This document shows, piece by piece, positions 9,837-19,687 of a stretch of 64,000 nucleotides of DNA. The position numbers and the translations under genes are program-made. The stretch is from Parahoeflea olei (lineage in GTDB: Bacteria > Pseudomonadota > Alphaproteobacteria > Rhizobiales > Rhizobiaceae), in NCBI RefSeq assembly GCF_001703635.1, contig NZ_LQZT01000012.1, positions 248,001-312,000 on the forward strand, read 5' to 3'. Numbering within the stretch: position 1 is the stretch's first letter; each line of letters starts with the position of its first letter. Below the pieces are notes generated by a model. The model did no database searches. It saw only the letters and a list, made by a program, of their open reading frames with translations, and was not told where the DNA came from.

Positions 9837-9904
9837 CTGGAAAAACCGCGCCTCGCACCCGGGCCCGCCCCCGAAGGCAGGTGGGCAGCAGTTTTTCGTC
9901 CGGA

Positions 9905-10141
9905 TCAGGCTTGGTCGTGGCGCAGATAGCCGAGCCGCGCTGCCTTGGCGAGGCCGGCCATGCGGTTCGGCACGCGCAGCTTGAGCATGACGACGGAGAG
10001 CACGGCGGCTACTTCGGTCGCCGTCAGTTCGAGTTCCGCGCCGATCTCCTGATCGGTCCGGCCTTCCGCGCAGCGGCGCAGGCATCGCAGTTCGGTTCGC
10101 GTCAGGGGCAGGGACCCCTGGTCGTTTCCCATGTCCATCAT
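9905..10141 (-). CDS. Stand-alone LuxR-type helix-turn-helix protein
   Basis: Only 78 residues, almost entirely a GerE/LuxR DNA-binding domain: LTRTELRCLRRCAEGRTDQE, then IGAELELTATEVAAVLS and LKLRVPNRMAGLAKAARLGYL. No receiver or ligand domain is present, so it is either a minimal regulator or a remnant. The start at 10141 is supported by an AAAGGA ribosome site; the longer frame to 10234 is not. The downstream face carries the hairpin at 9799-9836. Confidence 0.75.
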   Translation of the reverse strand: MMDMGNDQGSLPLTRTELRCLRRCAEGRTDQEIGAELELTATEVAAVLSVVMLKLRVPNRMAGLAKAARLGYLRHDQA

Positions 10142-10362
10142 GGTGTCCTTTCGGGCGCGGCGGTCGGTCTTCCTGGGGAGGAACCGCAAGATGCGGCGTG
10201 GCCGATAGCCCGCCGCGAACGTCGCCGGTAACAAGTGGTGCAGTGACGCGCTTATGCCTTCAAGAGCCGTTCGCTGCCTTCACGCCGTGCGCCAAAATGG
10301 ATCATTCTGGCACAAATCCGCCAATGTCGGCGGCCGGCACGACCCGGTTGCAATCGCGGTGC

Positions 10363-11391
10363 TCACATCGTCTTGCGGTTTTTCTGCCGAAACTCGCTCG
10401 GCGTCTGCCCGAACCAGCGGATCGCCGACCGGGTGAAGGCCGCCGGGGCGGAGAAGCCCAGCTTGTAGCCGATGCTCGACAGCGTCATGCCTGTTTCCAG
10501 CAGGAGCCGTTCGGCCATCTCCTTGCGACACTCGTCGACGATGGCCTGCATGCTCGTGCCCGCCTCTGTCAGGCGGCGTTGCAGGGTCCGCGCGCTCATG
10601 CGCAGCCGTTCGGCCTCGTCGGCCAGCGTCAGCCGATCGCTCGCCAGGTTCTCCGCCACATGCAGCCGCACCGCCGCCACCGGATCCTTGCCGTCCATGC
10701 CGCGCGGCTCGATCGTATCCATGTACTGGGACATGATGGCGAACAGGCGCGCGTCGGCACGGGGATTGCTGCGGTCGAGGATGTCCCGCGGCAGCACGAG
10801 GGTGTTGACCGGCGCGCCGAAACTCACATTCGGAGACAGTAACTGTTTGTGTAAATTTGTATTTGTCGGACGCCGGCGCTCCAGTTCGACCCGCACCTGA
10901 CGCACGTCGTCACCCAGGATCGCGCGAAAGTGGTTGAATGTCTGCGCGGTCCCGAGATCGACGAACTGGGACCGGTGCAGGATCAGCGGCGAGTAGGTCC
11001 ATTCGAAATGCGCCGCGCGCGATCCGATCTCCAGGGTGCAGATGCTGGTCTCGCTGATCTTGTTGAGGTTGCGCCCGAGAAAGACCAGGCAATCGCGCAA
11101 GGTCGGGGCGTTCATCATGGCGTAGCCGAACGGACCCGAGGCGCCCTGTTCGAAGCCTGCAATGGATTTGAGCCCGAAGGTGTCGTCGCCCGAGATCAGC
11201 GCCAGCGCCTCCATGAAACGGCAGACCCGGTCGAGCCCGACGCGCTCGCCCAGCGCCGAGAAACGGCTCGGGTCGAGACCGCAGGCCCGCGCGATCGGCT
11301 CCGCGTCAAGACCGATGCTGGTGGCGTAGCGGGCGATGCCCGAGGCCAGTCCTGCAGCGACTTCGAATTGGTCTGCCAGTGTCGGCTTCAT
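10363..11391 (-). CDS. AraC family transcriptional regulator
   Basis: Regulator of 342 residues with an N-terminal Arabinose_bd-type ligand domain (common in OruR/ArgR-like AraC proteins) and a C-terminal two-helix-turn-helix AraC domain. The latter includes DRLTLADEAERLRMSARTLQ, RRLTEAGTSMQAIVDECRKE and SSIGYKLGFSAPAAFTRSAI. The start MKPTLADQFEV at 11391 is preferred over 11406. The gene is divergent from the PAS-like gene at 11509; a shared control region of 117 bp lies between. Target and effector are not evident. Confidence 0.9.
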   Translation of the reverse strand: MKPTLADQFEVAAGLASGIARYATSIGLDAEPIARACGLDPSRFSALGERVGLDRVCRFMEALALISGDDTFGLKSIAGFEQGASGPFGYAMMNAPTLRDCLVFLGRNLNKISETSICTLEIGSRAAHFEWTYSPLILHRSQFVDLGTAQTFNHFRAILGDDVRQVRVELERRRPTNTNLHKQLLSPNVSFGAPVNTLVLPRDILDRSNPRADARLFAIMSQYMDTIEPRGMDGKDPVAAVRLHVAENLASDRLTLADEAERLRMSARTLQRRLTEAGTSMQAIVDECRKEMAERLLLETGMTLSSIGYKLGFSAPAAFTRSAIRWFGQTPSEFRQKNRKTM

Positions 11392-11508
11392 GAAAATGGC
11401 GCCCAAAGTTAAGTGTTCGGCGCGTCAAGTAAACGCTGAAGCGCCATCCGTGTCGAGAACCTAGCTATCCTGCAGCCGCTTTTGCAGTGTTGTGAGTGTT
11501 TTATCCGC

Positions 11509-12033
11509 ATGACCGGTGCCATCAATCTTTCGTCGTTTGAACTGCCGTCCACCGCGTCAGACAGGATCCGGATGTTTCACCGCCTTTGGCTTGAAACCGG
11601 GGCAGGTAATGTGCCGGACGCCACGGCGTTTGATTTTGCCGTTCTGAGTGCCGACTATCCGCTGCTGGCGAGGATCGGGATGGACCAGACGGCACGCCGC
11701 CTGGTGTGGCTTGAGCTCGCGGTCTCCGACAACTGGCCGTTCGGTCCGCCGGTCGTCAACGCGCCTGTGCAGGATTGTGTTCCGCCCTTGAGCATCAAGC
11801 GGGTGCTGCGCTCCTTCGAGGACACGCTCGAGACCAGCATCCCGGACTACTTCGAAACAACCTCCTGGATGCATGGCGGCACCAGCGTATCGATGGCCCG
11901 GCTGGTCGCGCCGATCCTGGCCGGGGCAGGCCGCCAGTTGATCGCGCTTTGGGACATCATCGAGCCGCCTGCGACCTCGGTTCCGTCGAGGGGCGCCAGG
12001 ACGCGCCCGGCAAAAAATACTTTAAGCCTATAG
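11509..12033 (+). CDS. PAS-like hypothetical protein
   Basis: Protein of 174 residues, started at ATG 11509. The N-terminal pattern RIRMFHRLWLETGAGNVPDA, followed by DFAVLSADYPLLARI and ARRLVWLELAV, resembles the start of PAS_5-type sensor modules (W-x3-R/G-x2-P, then an Asp-Phe tract). The resemblance is only at motif level. No output domain or membrane segment is present. It may bind a small ligand or interact with the divergent AraC regulator, but function is not established. Confidence 0.5.
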   Translation: MTGAINLSSFELPSTASDRIRMFHRLWLETGAGNVPDATAFDFAVLSADYPLLARIGMDQTARRLVWLELAVSDNWPFGPPVVNAPVQDCVPPLSIKRVLRSFEDTLETSIPDYFETTSWMHGGTSVSMARLVAPILAGAGRQLIALWDIIEPPATSVPSRGARTRPAKNTLSL

Positions 12034-12132
12034 TATCTCGGAAAAACCGTGTTAAAGAAAGACAAGAGGCTGTAACCTTGCCGGCATTCGGCCTGGTTTG
12101 CCGCTTTCCTGGATCACATTGGAGTTTCTGAG

Positions 12133-13347
12133 ATGTCCGTGTCGCCCGCCGTTTCTATCAAGTCCGCGAAATCCACCTTCCAGTGGGACGATCCATTTCT
12201 TCTCGCCGACCAGTTGACAGAAGAGGAGCGGATGATCGCGGATGCGGCGGCGGCCTTTGCTGCCGACAAGCTGATGCCGCGCGTGTCCGACGCCTATCTC
12301 AACGAAGTCACCGACCGCGAGATCTTCTCGGAAATGGGCCAGGCCGGCCTTCTCGGCGTCACGGTTCCCGAAGCCTATGGCGGGGCGGAAGCCGGCTACG
12401 TCTCCTACGGCCTGGTGGCGCGCGAGGTCGAACGCATCGATTCCGGCTATCGCTCGATGATGAGCGTGCAGTCGTCGCTGGTGATGTACCCGATCCAGGC
12501 CTATGGCAGCGAAGAACAGCGCCTGAAATACCTGCCCAAGCTCGCCTCCGGCGAATGGGTCGGCTGCTTCGGCCTGACCGAGCCCGACGCTGGCTCCGAT
12601 CCGGGCGGCATGAAGACCCGCGCGAAGAAGATCGATGGCGGCTATGTGCTGACCGGTTCGAAGATGTGGATCTCGAACGCGCCGATCGCCGACGTGTTCG
12701 TGGTCTGGGCCAAGTCCGAGGCCCATGGCGGCGAAATCCGCGGCTTCGTGCTCGAAAAGGGCATGAAGGGCCTGTCCGCGCCGAAGATCGGCGGCAAGCT
12801 CAGCCTGCGCGCCTCCGTCACCGGTGAAGTGGTGATGGACAATGTCGAGGTCGGCGAGGACGCGCTGCTGCCGAACGTGTCCGGCCTCAAGGGGCCGTTC
12901 GGCTGCCTCAACCGCGCCCGCTACGGCATTTCCTGGGGCGCGATGGGGGCTGCCGAAGACTGCTGGCACCGCGCGCGCCAGTATGGCCTCGACCGGCACC
13001 AGTTCGGCAAGCCGCTTGCCGGCACTCAGCTGTTCCAGAAGAAGCTCGCCGACATGCAGACCGAAATCGCGCTCGGCCTGCAGGCCTCGCTGCGCGTGGG
13101 CCGGCTGATGGACGACGGCAGGTTCGCACCCGAGATGATCTCGATCGTCAAGCGCAACAATTGCGGCAAGGCGCTCGACATCGCCCGCATGGCCCGCGAC
13201 ATGCATGGCGGCAACGGCATCCAGGCCGAATACCATGTGATGCGCCACGCGCAGAACCTGGAAACCGTCAACACCTATGAGGGCACGCACGACGTGCATG
13301 CGCTGATCCTGGGCCGCGCCCAGACCGGCATCCAGGCGTTCTTCTGA
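12133..13347 (+). CDS. gcdH: Glutaryl-CoA dehydrogenase (acyl-CoA dehydrogenase family)
   Basis: FAD enzyme of 404 residues that oxidises and decarboxylates glutaryl-CoA to crotonyl-CoA in lysine/tryptophan degradation. Diagnostic tracts are FQWDDPFLL near the N-terminus, [40 protein letters not shown], and the C-terminal [20 protein letters not shown], whose Glu is the catalytic base. An ACAD of general specificity is possible, but the GcdH-specific tracts make this call likely. A GGAG ribosome site precedes the ATG. The downstream lysR gene is convergent. Confidence 0.93.
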   Translation: MSVSPAVSIKSAKSTFQWDDPFLLADQLTEEERMIADAAAAFAADKLMPRVSDAYLNEVTDREIFSEMGQAGLLGVTVPEAYGGAEAGYVSYGLVAREVERIDSGYRSMMSVQSSLVMYPIQAYGSEEQRLKYLPKLASGEWVGCFGLTEPDAGSDPGGMKTRAKKIDGGYVLTGSKMWISNAPIADVFVVWAKSEAHGGEIRGFVLEKGMKGLSAPKIGGKLSLRASVTGEVVMDNVEVGEDALLPNVSGLKGPFGCLNRARYGISWGAMGAAEDCWHRARQYGLDRHQFGKPLAGTQLFQKKLADMQTEIALGLQASLRVGRLMDDGRFAPEMISIVKRNNCGKALDIARMARDMHGGNGIQAEYHVMRHAQNLETVNTYEGTHDVHALILGRAQTGIQAFF

Positions 13348-13373
13348 GCCTCGGGCCGACCTGGCCGATCCCC

Positions 13374-14264
13374 TCAGCCCGCGCCGTTCTGCACCAGGAA
13401 TTCGCAGAACCGCGCGGCCTGGCTCGAGGGCGCCGGACGCGACGGCATGTCGAGCACCAGTGCCTTGCCGGTGGCGACACTCTCGGCAAAGGGGCGGACC
13501 AGTTCGCCTCTTGCAAGCGCCGCGTCGACAAGGCCGGCATGGCCCATCAGCACGCCCGCGCCCGACTTTGCCTCTTCGAGCGCAAGCCCGTAGAGCGAGT
13601 AGCGCGGGCCTTCGCTGAAGCCTTGGGAAGCCAGCCCGGCCGCCTCCGCCCAGAGCGGCCAGTCCCCTGACCAGACCGCATCGTGCAACAGCACTTCGCC
13701 CGAGAGATCCGCGGGGTTTTTCAGCCGCGCGGCGATCGCGGGCGCGCAGACCGGAAAGATTTCGTCGCGCGCGAGCACGATCCCGGTCGCGGTTTCCTCC
13801 GGGTCGCGGATGAAGAGCGAGCAGTCGAACAGCTCGCGTTTCAGATGCGGCGGGGTTTCGAGCGCCACCACCGACAGCCGCACCGCGGGCACGGCCAGCC
13901 GGAAGGCGGTGAGATGGCGCGGCAGCCAGAGCTGGGCCACGCAGGGCAGGGCGGCGATGGTGATCGCCGGCTGCGGCCGTGCCCGGCGCAGCGCGTGCAG
14001 GGCAAGGCCCATCTGGTCGAAGGCGGCGGTGAAGTCAGGCGCGAGCTCACGCCCGGCCTTCGTGAGCTCCACACCATGCGCACGCCGCTCGAACAGCTTG
14101 ACGCCGGCCCACTGTTCCAGCGTCTTGATGTGTTGCGAGATTGCGCCGGGGGTCACGCACAGTTCGTCGGCCGCGAGCGCAATGCCGCCGAGCCGGGCCG
14201 CGGCCTCGAAGGCGCGAAGCGCATTGAGTGGCGGCCCCTTGGGCCGTGGGGGAGAGACCGGCAT
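13374..14264 (-). CDS. LysR family regulator (GcvA-like)
   Basis: Regulator of 296 residues. The winged-helix tract is LNALRAFEAAARLGGIALAA, then VTPGAISQHIKTLEQWAGVK and LFERRAHGVELTKAG; a LysR substrate-binding domain follows. It is divergent from the SHMT-like gene, with a near-perfect 26-bp inverted repeat between the two starts, so that gene is the likely target. It is convergent with gcdH, so control of gcdH is possible but less supported. Confidence 0.93.
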   Translation of the reverse strand: MPVSPPRPKGPPLNALRAFEAAARLGGIALAADELCVTPGAISQHIKTLEQWAGVKLFERRAHGVELTKAGRELAPDFTAAFDQMGLALHALRRARPQPAITIAALPCVAQLWLPRHLTAFRLAVPAVRLSVVALETPPHLKRELFDCSLFIRDPEETATGIVLARDEIFPVCAPAIAARLKNPADLSGEVLLHDAVWSGDWPLWAEAAGLASQGFSEGPRYSLYGLALEEAKSGAGVLMGHAGLVDAALARGELVRPFAESVATGKALVLDMPSRPAPSSQAARFCEFLVQNGAG

Positions 14265-14284
14265 GGCGTGACCTTAGTTTTTCT

Positions 14285-14310
14285 AACCCAGATTTTACAT
14301 AATCTGGTTT
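14285..14310. promoter_or_regulatory. Inverted repeat, probable LysR operator
   Basis: CCAGATT-TTACAT-AATCTGG is a perfect 7-6-7 inverted repeat at 14288-14307. It extends to 10-bp arms with one mismatch (AACCCAGATT / AATCTGGTTT). It lies 20 bp before the lysR ATG and 47 bp before the SHMT-like ATG. The AT-rich T-N11-A-like form and position fit a LysR-type binding site. Confidence 0.7.
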
Positions 14311-14357
14311 GCGCGACCAGCCCCGTGCCGGCACTGTTGCGGCAAGGGAGACAAGCC

Positions 14358-15674
14358 ATGACACTTTTCAGACGCGACTGGGTGCCCCAAGCCTCGGAAG
14401 ACCTCGCGCAAAGCATCGCCGCCCGCACCGCGGGCGCGCCCGAAGCCGATGTCCTGGTGCGGATCGAGGCGCTGGCCGAGGCCAACCGCGAGATCCACGA
14501 CCGCCAGTGCTTCAACCTCAATCCCGCGACCAATGTGATGAACCCGCGCGCCGAGGCGTTGCTTGCCTCGGGCATCGGCTCGCGGCCGTCGCTCGGCTAT
14601 CCGGGCGACAAATACGAGATGGGGCTGGAGGCGATCGAGGAAATCGAGGTGATCGCGGCGGAACTCTGCGCCGAGGTGTTCGACGCGAAATTCGCCGAGA
14701 TCCGCGTGCCCTCCGGCGCGCTCGCCAATCTCTACGGCTTCATGGCCACCTGCCGGCCGGGTGACACGATCATTGCGCCGCCGGCGAGCATTGGCGGGCA
14801 CGTCACCCATCATGCCGCCGGCTGCGCAGGGCTCTACGGGTTGCGCACGCTTGCCGCCCCGGTCAATGCGGATGGCTACACGGTCGATCTCGACGGCCTG
14901 CGCGACATGGTGCTCCGGGAGCGCCCGAAGCTGATCACCGTCGGCGGCAGCCTCAACCTGTTCGAGCACCCGGTGCGGGCGGTGCGGGCGATTGCCGACG
15001 AGGTCGGGGCGAAGGTGATGTTCGACGCCGCGCACCAGTGCGGCATCATCGCCGGCAAGGCCTGGGCCGATCCGCTGCGCGAGGGCGCGCATCTGATGAC
15101 GATGAGCACCTACAAGAGCCTTGGCGGGCCGGCCGGCGGGCTGATCGTCAGCAACGACGCCGAGCTTGCCCGGCGGCTCGACGCGATCGCCTTTCCGGGC
15201 ATGACCGCCAATTTCGATGCGGCCAAGTCGGCGGCGCTGGCGGTCACCATGCTCGACTGGCGCGCCCACGGTCGCGCCTATGCGGCGGCGATGATCGCGC
15301 TGTCGGTGGCGCTTGCCGAAGCGCTCGCGGACCAGGGCCTGCCGGTGTTCGCCGCCGGGCGCGGCTTCACCCGCTCGCACCAGTTCGCCATCGAGGCCGC
15401 GGGCTTCGGCGGCGGCCAGGCGGCGTCGAAGAAGCTGCGCAAGGCGGGCTTCCTCGCCTGCGGCATCGGCTTGCCGGTGGCCGAGGTCGCGGGCGACATG
15501 AACGGGCTCAGGATCGGCACGCCGGAACTGGTGCGCCGCGGCGTCGGCCCGGGCGATGCGCCACGGCTCGCCGAACTGATCGCGCGGGCACTCCGGAGCA
15601 ATGCCCCCGAAGACATGGCGGCCGAAACCGCCGGTTTCCGTGCCGGTTTCGACGGGCTGCATTTCATCACCTGA
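14358..15674 (+). CDS. SHMT-like PLP-dependent enzyme
   Basis: Protein of 438 residues related to serine hydroxymethyltransferase but divergent from housekeeping GlyA. It has NLNPATNVMNPRAEALLASG near the N-terminus, then SLGYPGDKYEMGLEAIEEIE, VPSGALANLYGFMAT, and the PLP-lysine tract MTMSTYKSLGGPAGG where GlyA has HKTLRGPRGG. Likely chemistry is an aldol or retro-aldol reaction on a serine-type amino acid, for example an alpha-methylserine or beta-hydroxy amino acid; this is inference. The start at ATG 14358 follows a GGGAG site; the frame upstream overlaps lysR and is a shadow. Under probable LysR control. Confidence 0.8.
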   Translation: MTLFRRDWVPQASEDLAQSIAARTAGAPEADVLVRIEALAEANREIHDRQCFNLNPATNVMNPRAEALLASGIGSRPSLGYPGDKYEMGLEAIEEIEVIAAELCAEVFDAKFAEIRVPSGALANLYGFMATCRPGDTIIAPPASIGGHVTHHAAGCAGLYGLRTLAAPVNADGYTVDLDGLRDMVLRERPKLITVGGSLNLFEHPVRAVRAIADEVGAKVMFDAAHQCGIIAGKAWADPLREGAHLMTMSTYKSLGGPAGGLIVSNDAELARRLDAIAFPGMTANFDAAKSAALAVTMLDWRAHGRAYAAAMIALSVALAEALADQGLPVFAAGRGFTRSHQFAIEAAGFGGGQAASKKLRKAGFLACGIGLPVAEVAGDMNGLRIGTPELVRRGVGPGDAPRLAELIARALRSNAPEDMAAETAGFRAGFDGLHFIT

Positions 15675-15701
15675 CGGCCGGTGCGCCAGCCGGGGGCCGG
15701 A

Positions 15702-15719
15702 AAGGCGGACGCCCGCCTT
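15702..15719 (-). terminator. Possible terminator of the two-component operon
   Basis: AAGGCGG-ACGC-CCGCCTT is a 7-bp stem with a 4-nt loop between convergent genes, overlapping the response-regulator stop codon. On the minus strand it is followed by a short TTT only, so it is a weak candidate. Confidence 0.4.
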
Positions 15720-16076
15720 ACGCGTCGAGCAGTCCGTTCATGATCCGGTCGCGCATGTCCAGCTTGTCGATGAACTGGATCGGGACACCGTTGCTGTCCG
15801 GCTGCCACTGGTAGCTGGAGGTGTCGGACGAGATATAGATGACCTGGGAGCTGCCGATGTGCCCTGCCAGCAGCGGAAAGGTTTCCCGCGCGCCCAGATG
15901 CGGCGGCAGGATCCGGTCGATGAAGATGGCATCGAACGACCGCGTGCGCAGGATCTCGATCGCGGCAGATACGGTATTCGCCCAGACCAGCTCGAACGCG
16001 CCGCCGTAGCGGCGGAACAGGAAGGTTTCGAGCAGTTTGTGCTCCATGACGTCGTCGTCGATCAGCAGGACCTGTT

Positions 16077-16080
<4 letters not shown>
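15718..16080 (-). CDS. Single-domain response regulator, atypical
   Basis: A receiver domain of 120 residues with no output domain. It begins MKQVLLIDDDVMEHKLLETF; the acidic pocket is D8-D10 and the predicted phosphorylation site is D55 in AIFIDRILPP. The last part (QFIDKLDMRD) supplies a Lys but departs from the usual KP motif. It is the last gene of a three-gene operon, and its ATG overlaps the kinase stop by 4 nt. It probably receives phosphate from that kinase, or competes with the other receiver. Confidence 0.85.
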
Positions 16081-17327
<1,247 letters not shown>

Positions 17328-17337
17328 GGGCTCCCCC

Positions 17338-17757
17338 CTATTCGCCGGTCCGAATTCCAAGCAGCTGCTTTTGCATTTCCTCCATTGCGGCCATGGTTTC
17401 TGGCTTGGAGTAAGAGCCGTTCGCCCCCAGCGAAATGGCTTTTTCGTGTGTTTTCCTGTCGATCGTCGTGCTGACGATATAGATCGGCAGCCTGTCGAGA
17501 TGACGCATCTCCCGCAGGCGGGTCAGCAGCTCGATCCCGTCCATGCCGGGCATGTTGATATCCAGGCACATGCAATCGGGCAGCAGCGCATCGGGAACGC
17601 GCGTGGTCGAGAAGTAGCTCAGCGCATCGCGGCCGTCGGTGAAGGTGCTGATGGTCAGCTTCAGCGCGGCTTCGTCCTCAAGGCGTTTCAGGCAGGCAGA
17701 CATGAGAAAGATGTCGTCCATGTCGTCATCGACGATACAGATATGCTTGAGCGGCAT
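17338..17757 (-). CDS. Single-domain response regulator (Rcp1/CheY-like)
   Basis: Receiver protein of 139 residues, first gene of the operon. Acidic pocket D10-D12 (IVDDDMDDIFL), phospho-acceptor D66 in CMCLDINMPGMDGIELL, and conserved Thr/Lys (VSTTIDR, SYSKPE). The long insertion before the phosphorylated strand is typical of Rcp1-type receivers that partner phytochrome-like kinases. The stop is 10 nt before the kinase start. An AAAGGG ribosome site precedes the ATG. Confidence 0.9.
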   Translation of the reverse strand: MPLKHICIVDDDMDDIFLMSACLKRLEDEAALKLTISTFTDGRDALSYFSTTRVPDALLPDCMCLDINMPGMDGIELLTRLREMRHLDRLPIYIVSTTIDRKTHEKAISLGANGSYSKPETMAAMEEMQKQLLGIRTGE

Positions 17758-18079
17758 GTGACCCTTTCGAGCTTCATTAGGAATCTATAAAATAAAGCAA
17801 TAACACATATTTAAAGGCGAAATAAAACAGTTAAACGTCGAACTTGTCTCAAAAACGTAGTTTTACCCGCATATGTCGAACTGCTTTTAGAGCAATTTGG
17901 GGGGATTTGACTGCAAGTCCGTCCGCGTTTGTTCGGCGATGCGCGCAGTTTGGCGGCGCTTGAGGCTTGGCGGAGCGAATCAGTTGCAGCTCCAAACAAT
18001 TCGGTGTGTCGGCCCCGCTCCACATTGACTCTGCTCTTGGGAGGCCATTCTCTGGGACAGCGTGACCACGGGCAGAGCC
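17758..18079. other. AT-rich divergent promoter region
   Basis: 322 bp between the response-regulator operon (minus) and soxB (plus). It is clearly more AT-rich than its surroundings and holds no gene. An 8-bp direct repeat GTCGAACT occurs at 17837 and 17875, 38 bp apart. No terminator seen. Confidence 0.6.
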
Positions 18080-19330
18080 ATGAAATATTCAGCATTCTCG
18101 ATCTTTCGCGAAGGTCTGTCAGGCAACAGGGGCTGGAAGCCGGCCTGGCGCGAGCCGGACCCGAAGGCGCATTACGACGTAATCATCGTCGGCGGCGGCG
18201 GCCACGGGCTGGCCACGGCCTATTATCTCGCGAAGAACCACGGCATCACCAATGTGGCGGTGCTGGAGAAGGGCTATCTCGGTTCGGGCAATGTCGGGCG
18301 CAACACCACGATCGTGCGCGCCAACTATCTGCTCGAAGGCAACGAGCCGTTCTATGCGCATTCGCTGCGGCTCTGGGAGGGGCTCGAGCAGGAGCTCAAT
18401 TTCAACGCGATGATGTCGCAGCGCGGGGTGATCAACCTCTATCATTCCGATGGCCAGCGCGATGCCTTTGCGCGGCGCGGCAACGCGATGCGGCTTGCTG
18501 GCGAGGATGCGGAACTGCTCGACCGCGAGCAGGTGCGCGCGCTGGTGCCGTTCCTCGATTTCGACAATGCGCGCTTTCCGGTCCAGGGCGGGCTGATGCA
18601 GCGGCGCGGCGGCACCGCCCGCCATGACGGCGTGGCCTGGGGCTATGCGCGCGGCGCCGACAGCCGCGGCGTCGACCTGATCCAGAACTGCGAGGTGACC
18701 GGCATCCGCCGCGAGGGTGGACGCGTGACGGGCGTCGAGACCACGCGCGGCTTCATCGGCTGCAACCGGCTGGGCCTGGCTGCCGCCGGCAATTCGGGCC
18801 AGGTGGCGGAAATGGCCGGGATGCGGCTGCCGATCGAAAGCCAGGTGCTACAGGCCTTCGTCTCGGAAGGATTGAAGCCCTTCATCGACCAGGTGGTGAC
18901 CTTTGGCGCGGCGCTGTTCTACCTGTCGCAGTCCGACAAGGGCGGGCTCGTCTTTGGCGGCAGCCTCGACATGTACAATTCCTACGCCCAGCGCGGCAAT
19001 CTCGCGACGGTCGAAAGCGTGATGGAGGCGGCCTGCGCCATGGTGCCGTCGATCTCGCGGGTCAAGGTGCTGCGCGCCTGGGGCGGGGTGATGGACATGT
19101 CGATGGACGGCTCGCCGATCATCGACCGCACCCCGCTCGACAATCTCTATCTCAATTGCGGCTGGTGCTATGGTGGCTTCAAGGCCACGCCCGCCTCGGG
19201 CTGGTGCTTCGCGCATCTGCTTGCGACCGGCGAAAGCCATGAGCTTGCGTGCGCGCTCAGGCTCGACCGCTTCACGCGCGGCTACCAGATCGACGAAACC
19301 GGGCATGGCGCCCAGGCCAACCTGCATTAG
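18080..19330 (+). CDS. soxB: Sarcosine oxidase beta subunit
   Basis: Catalytic flavoprotein subunit (416 residues) of heterotetrameric sarcosine oxidase, which demethylates sarcosine to glycine, passing the one-carbon unit to tetrahydrofolate. Motifs: the dinucleotide fold DVIIVGGGGHGLATAYYLAK, LGSGNVGRNTTIVRANYL, and RRGGTARHDGVAWGYARGAD. The His in the latter (H182) corresponds to the residue carrying covalent FMN in characterised enzymes. C-terminal YLNCGWCYGGFKATPASG is also typical. The ATG at 18080 is preferred to the GTG at 18062 because MKYSAFSIFREG is the family start. First gene of the sox operon. Confidence 0.96.
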   Translation: MKYSAFSIFREGLSGNRGWKPAWREPDPKAHYDVIIVGGGGHGLATAYYLAKNHGITNVAVLEKGYLGSGNVGRNTTIVRANYLLEGNEPFYAHSLRLWEGLEQELNFNAMMSQRGVINLYHSDGQRDAFARRGNAMRLAGEDAELLDREQVRALVPFLDFDNARFPVQGGLMQRRGGTARHDGVAWGYARGADSRGVDLIQNCEVTGIRREGGRVTGVETTRGFIGCNRLGLAAAGNSGQVAEMAGMRLPIESQVLQAFVSEGLKPFIDQVVTFGAALFYLSQSDKGGLVFGGSLDMYNSYAQRGNLATVESVMEAACAMVPSISRVKVLRAWGGVMDMSMDGSPIIDRTPLDNLYLNCGWCYGGFKATPASGWCFAHLLATGESHELACALRLDRFTRGYQIDETGHGAQANLH

Positions 19331-19342
19331 GGAAGCGAGACC

Positions 19343-19687
19343 ATGGCGAGCCTGATCCCCTGTCCCCATTGCGGCCTGCGCCCCAAGGAGGAATTCTCGA
19401 TCCGCGGCGACGCGGCCCCGGTGCGGCCACGGCCGGATGCCCCGTTTGACGCCTGGGACGCCTATGTACACCTGCGCGACAATGTGCGCGGCGTGATGCA
19501 CGAGCACTGGCAGCATGTGGGCGGCTGCCGGCGCTGGCTGGTGGTCGAGCGCGACACCTTCACCCACGCGGTGCATGCGGTCACGGATGCCGCCGACTTC
19601 ACCCGTGCGCAAGGGGCTCCGACCGGCGGCGGCGGGGCAAGTGCTGCTTCAGGCACCAGGACCGGCAAGGGGAGGGCGAAGCGGTGA
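19343..19687 (+). CDS. soxD: Sarcosine oxidase delta subunit
   Basis: Small subunit of 114 residues. It begins MASLIPCPHCGLRPKEEF, with CPHCG forming half of the zinc site; H and C in MHEHWQHVGGCRRWLVVERD supply further candidate ligands. It sits 12 nt after soxB and overlaps soxA by 4 nt (GTGA). The Gly/Ala-rich C-terminal tail is variable in this family. Confidence 0.95.
   Translation: MASLIPCPHCGLRPKEEFSIRGDAAPVRPRPDAPFDAWDAYVHLRDNVRGVMHEHWQHVGGCRRWLVVERDTFTHAVHAVTDAADFTRAQGAPTGGGGASAASGTRTGKGRAKR

Noticed and set aside
13683-14357. Upstream part of the SHMT-like frame
   Set aside because: It lies opposite the lysR gene and the inverted repeat; homology begins at 14358.
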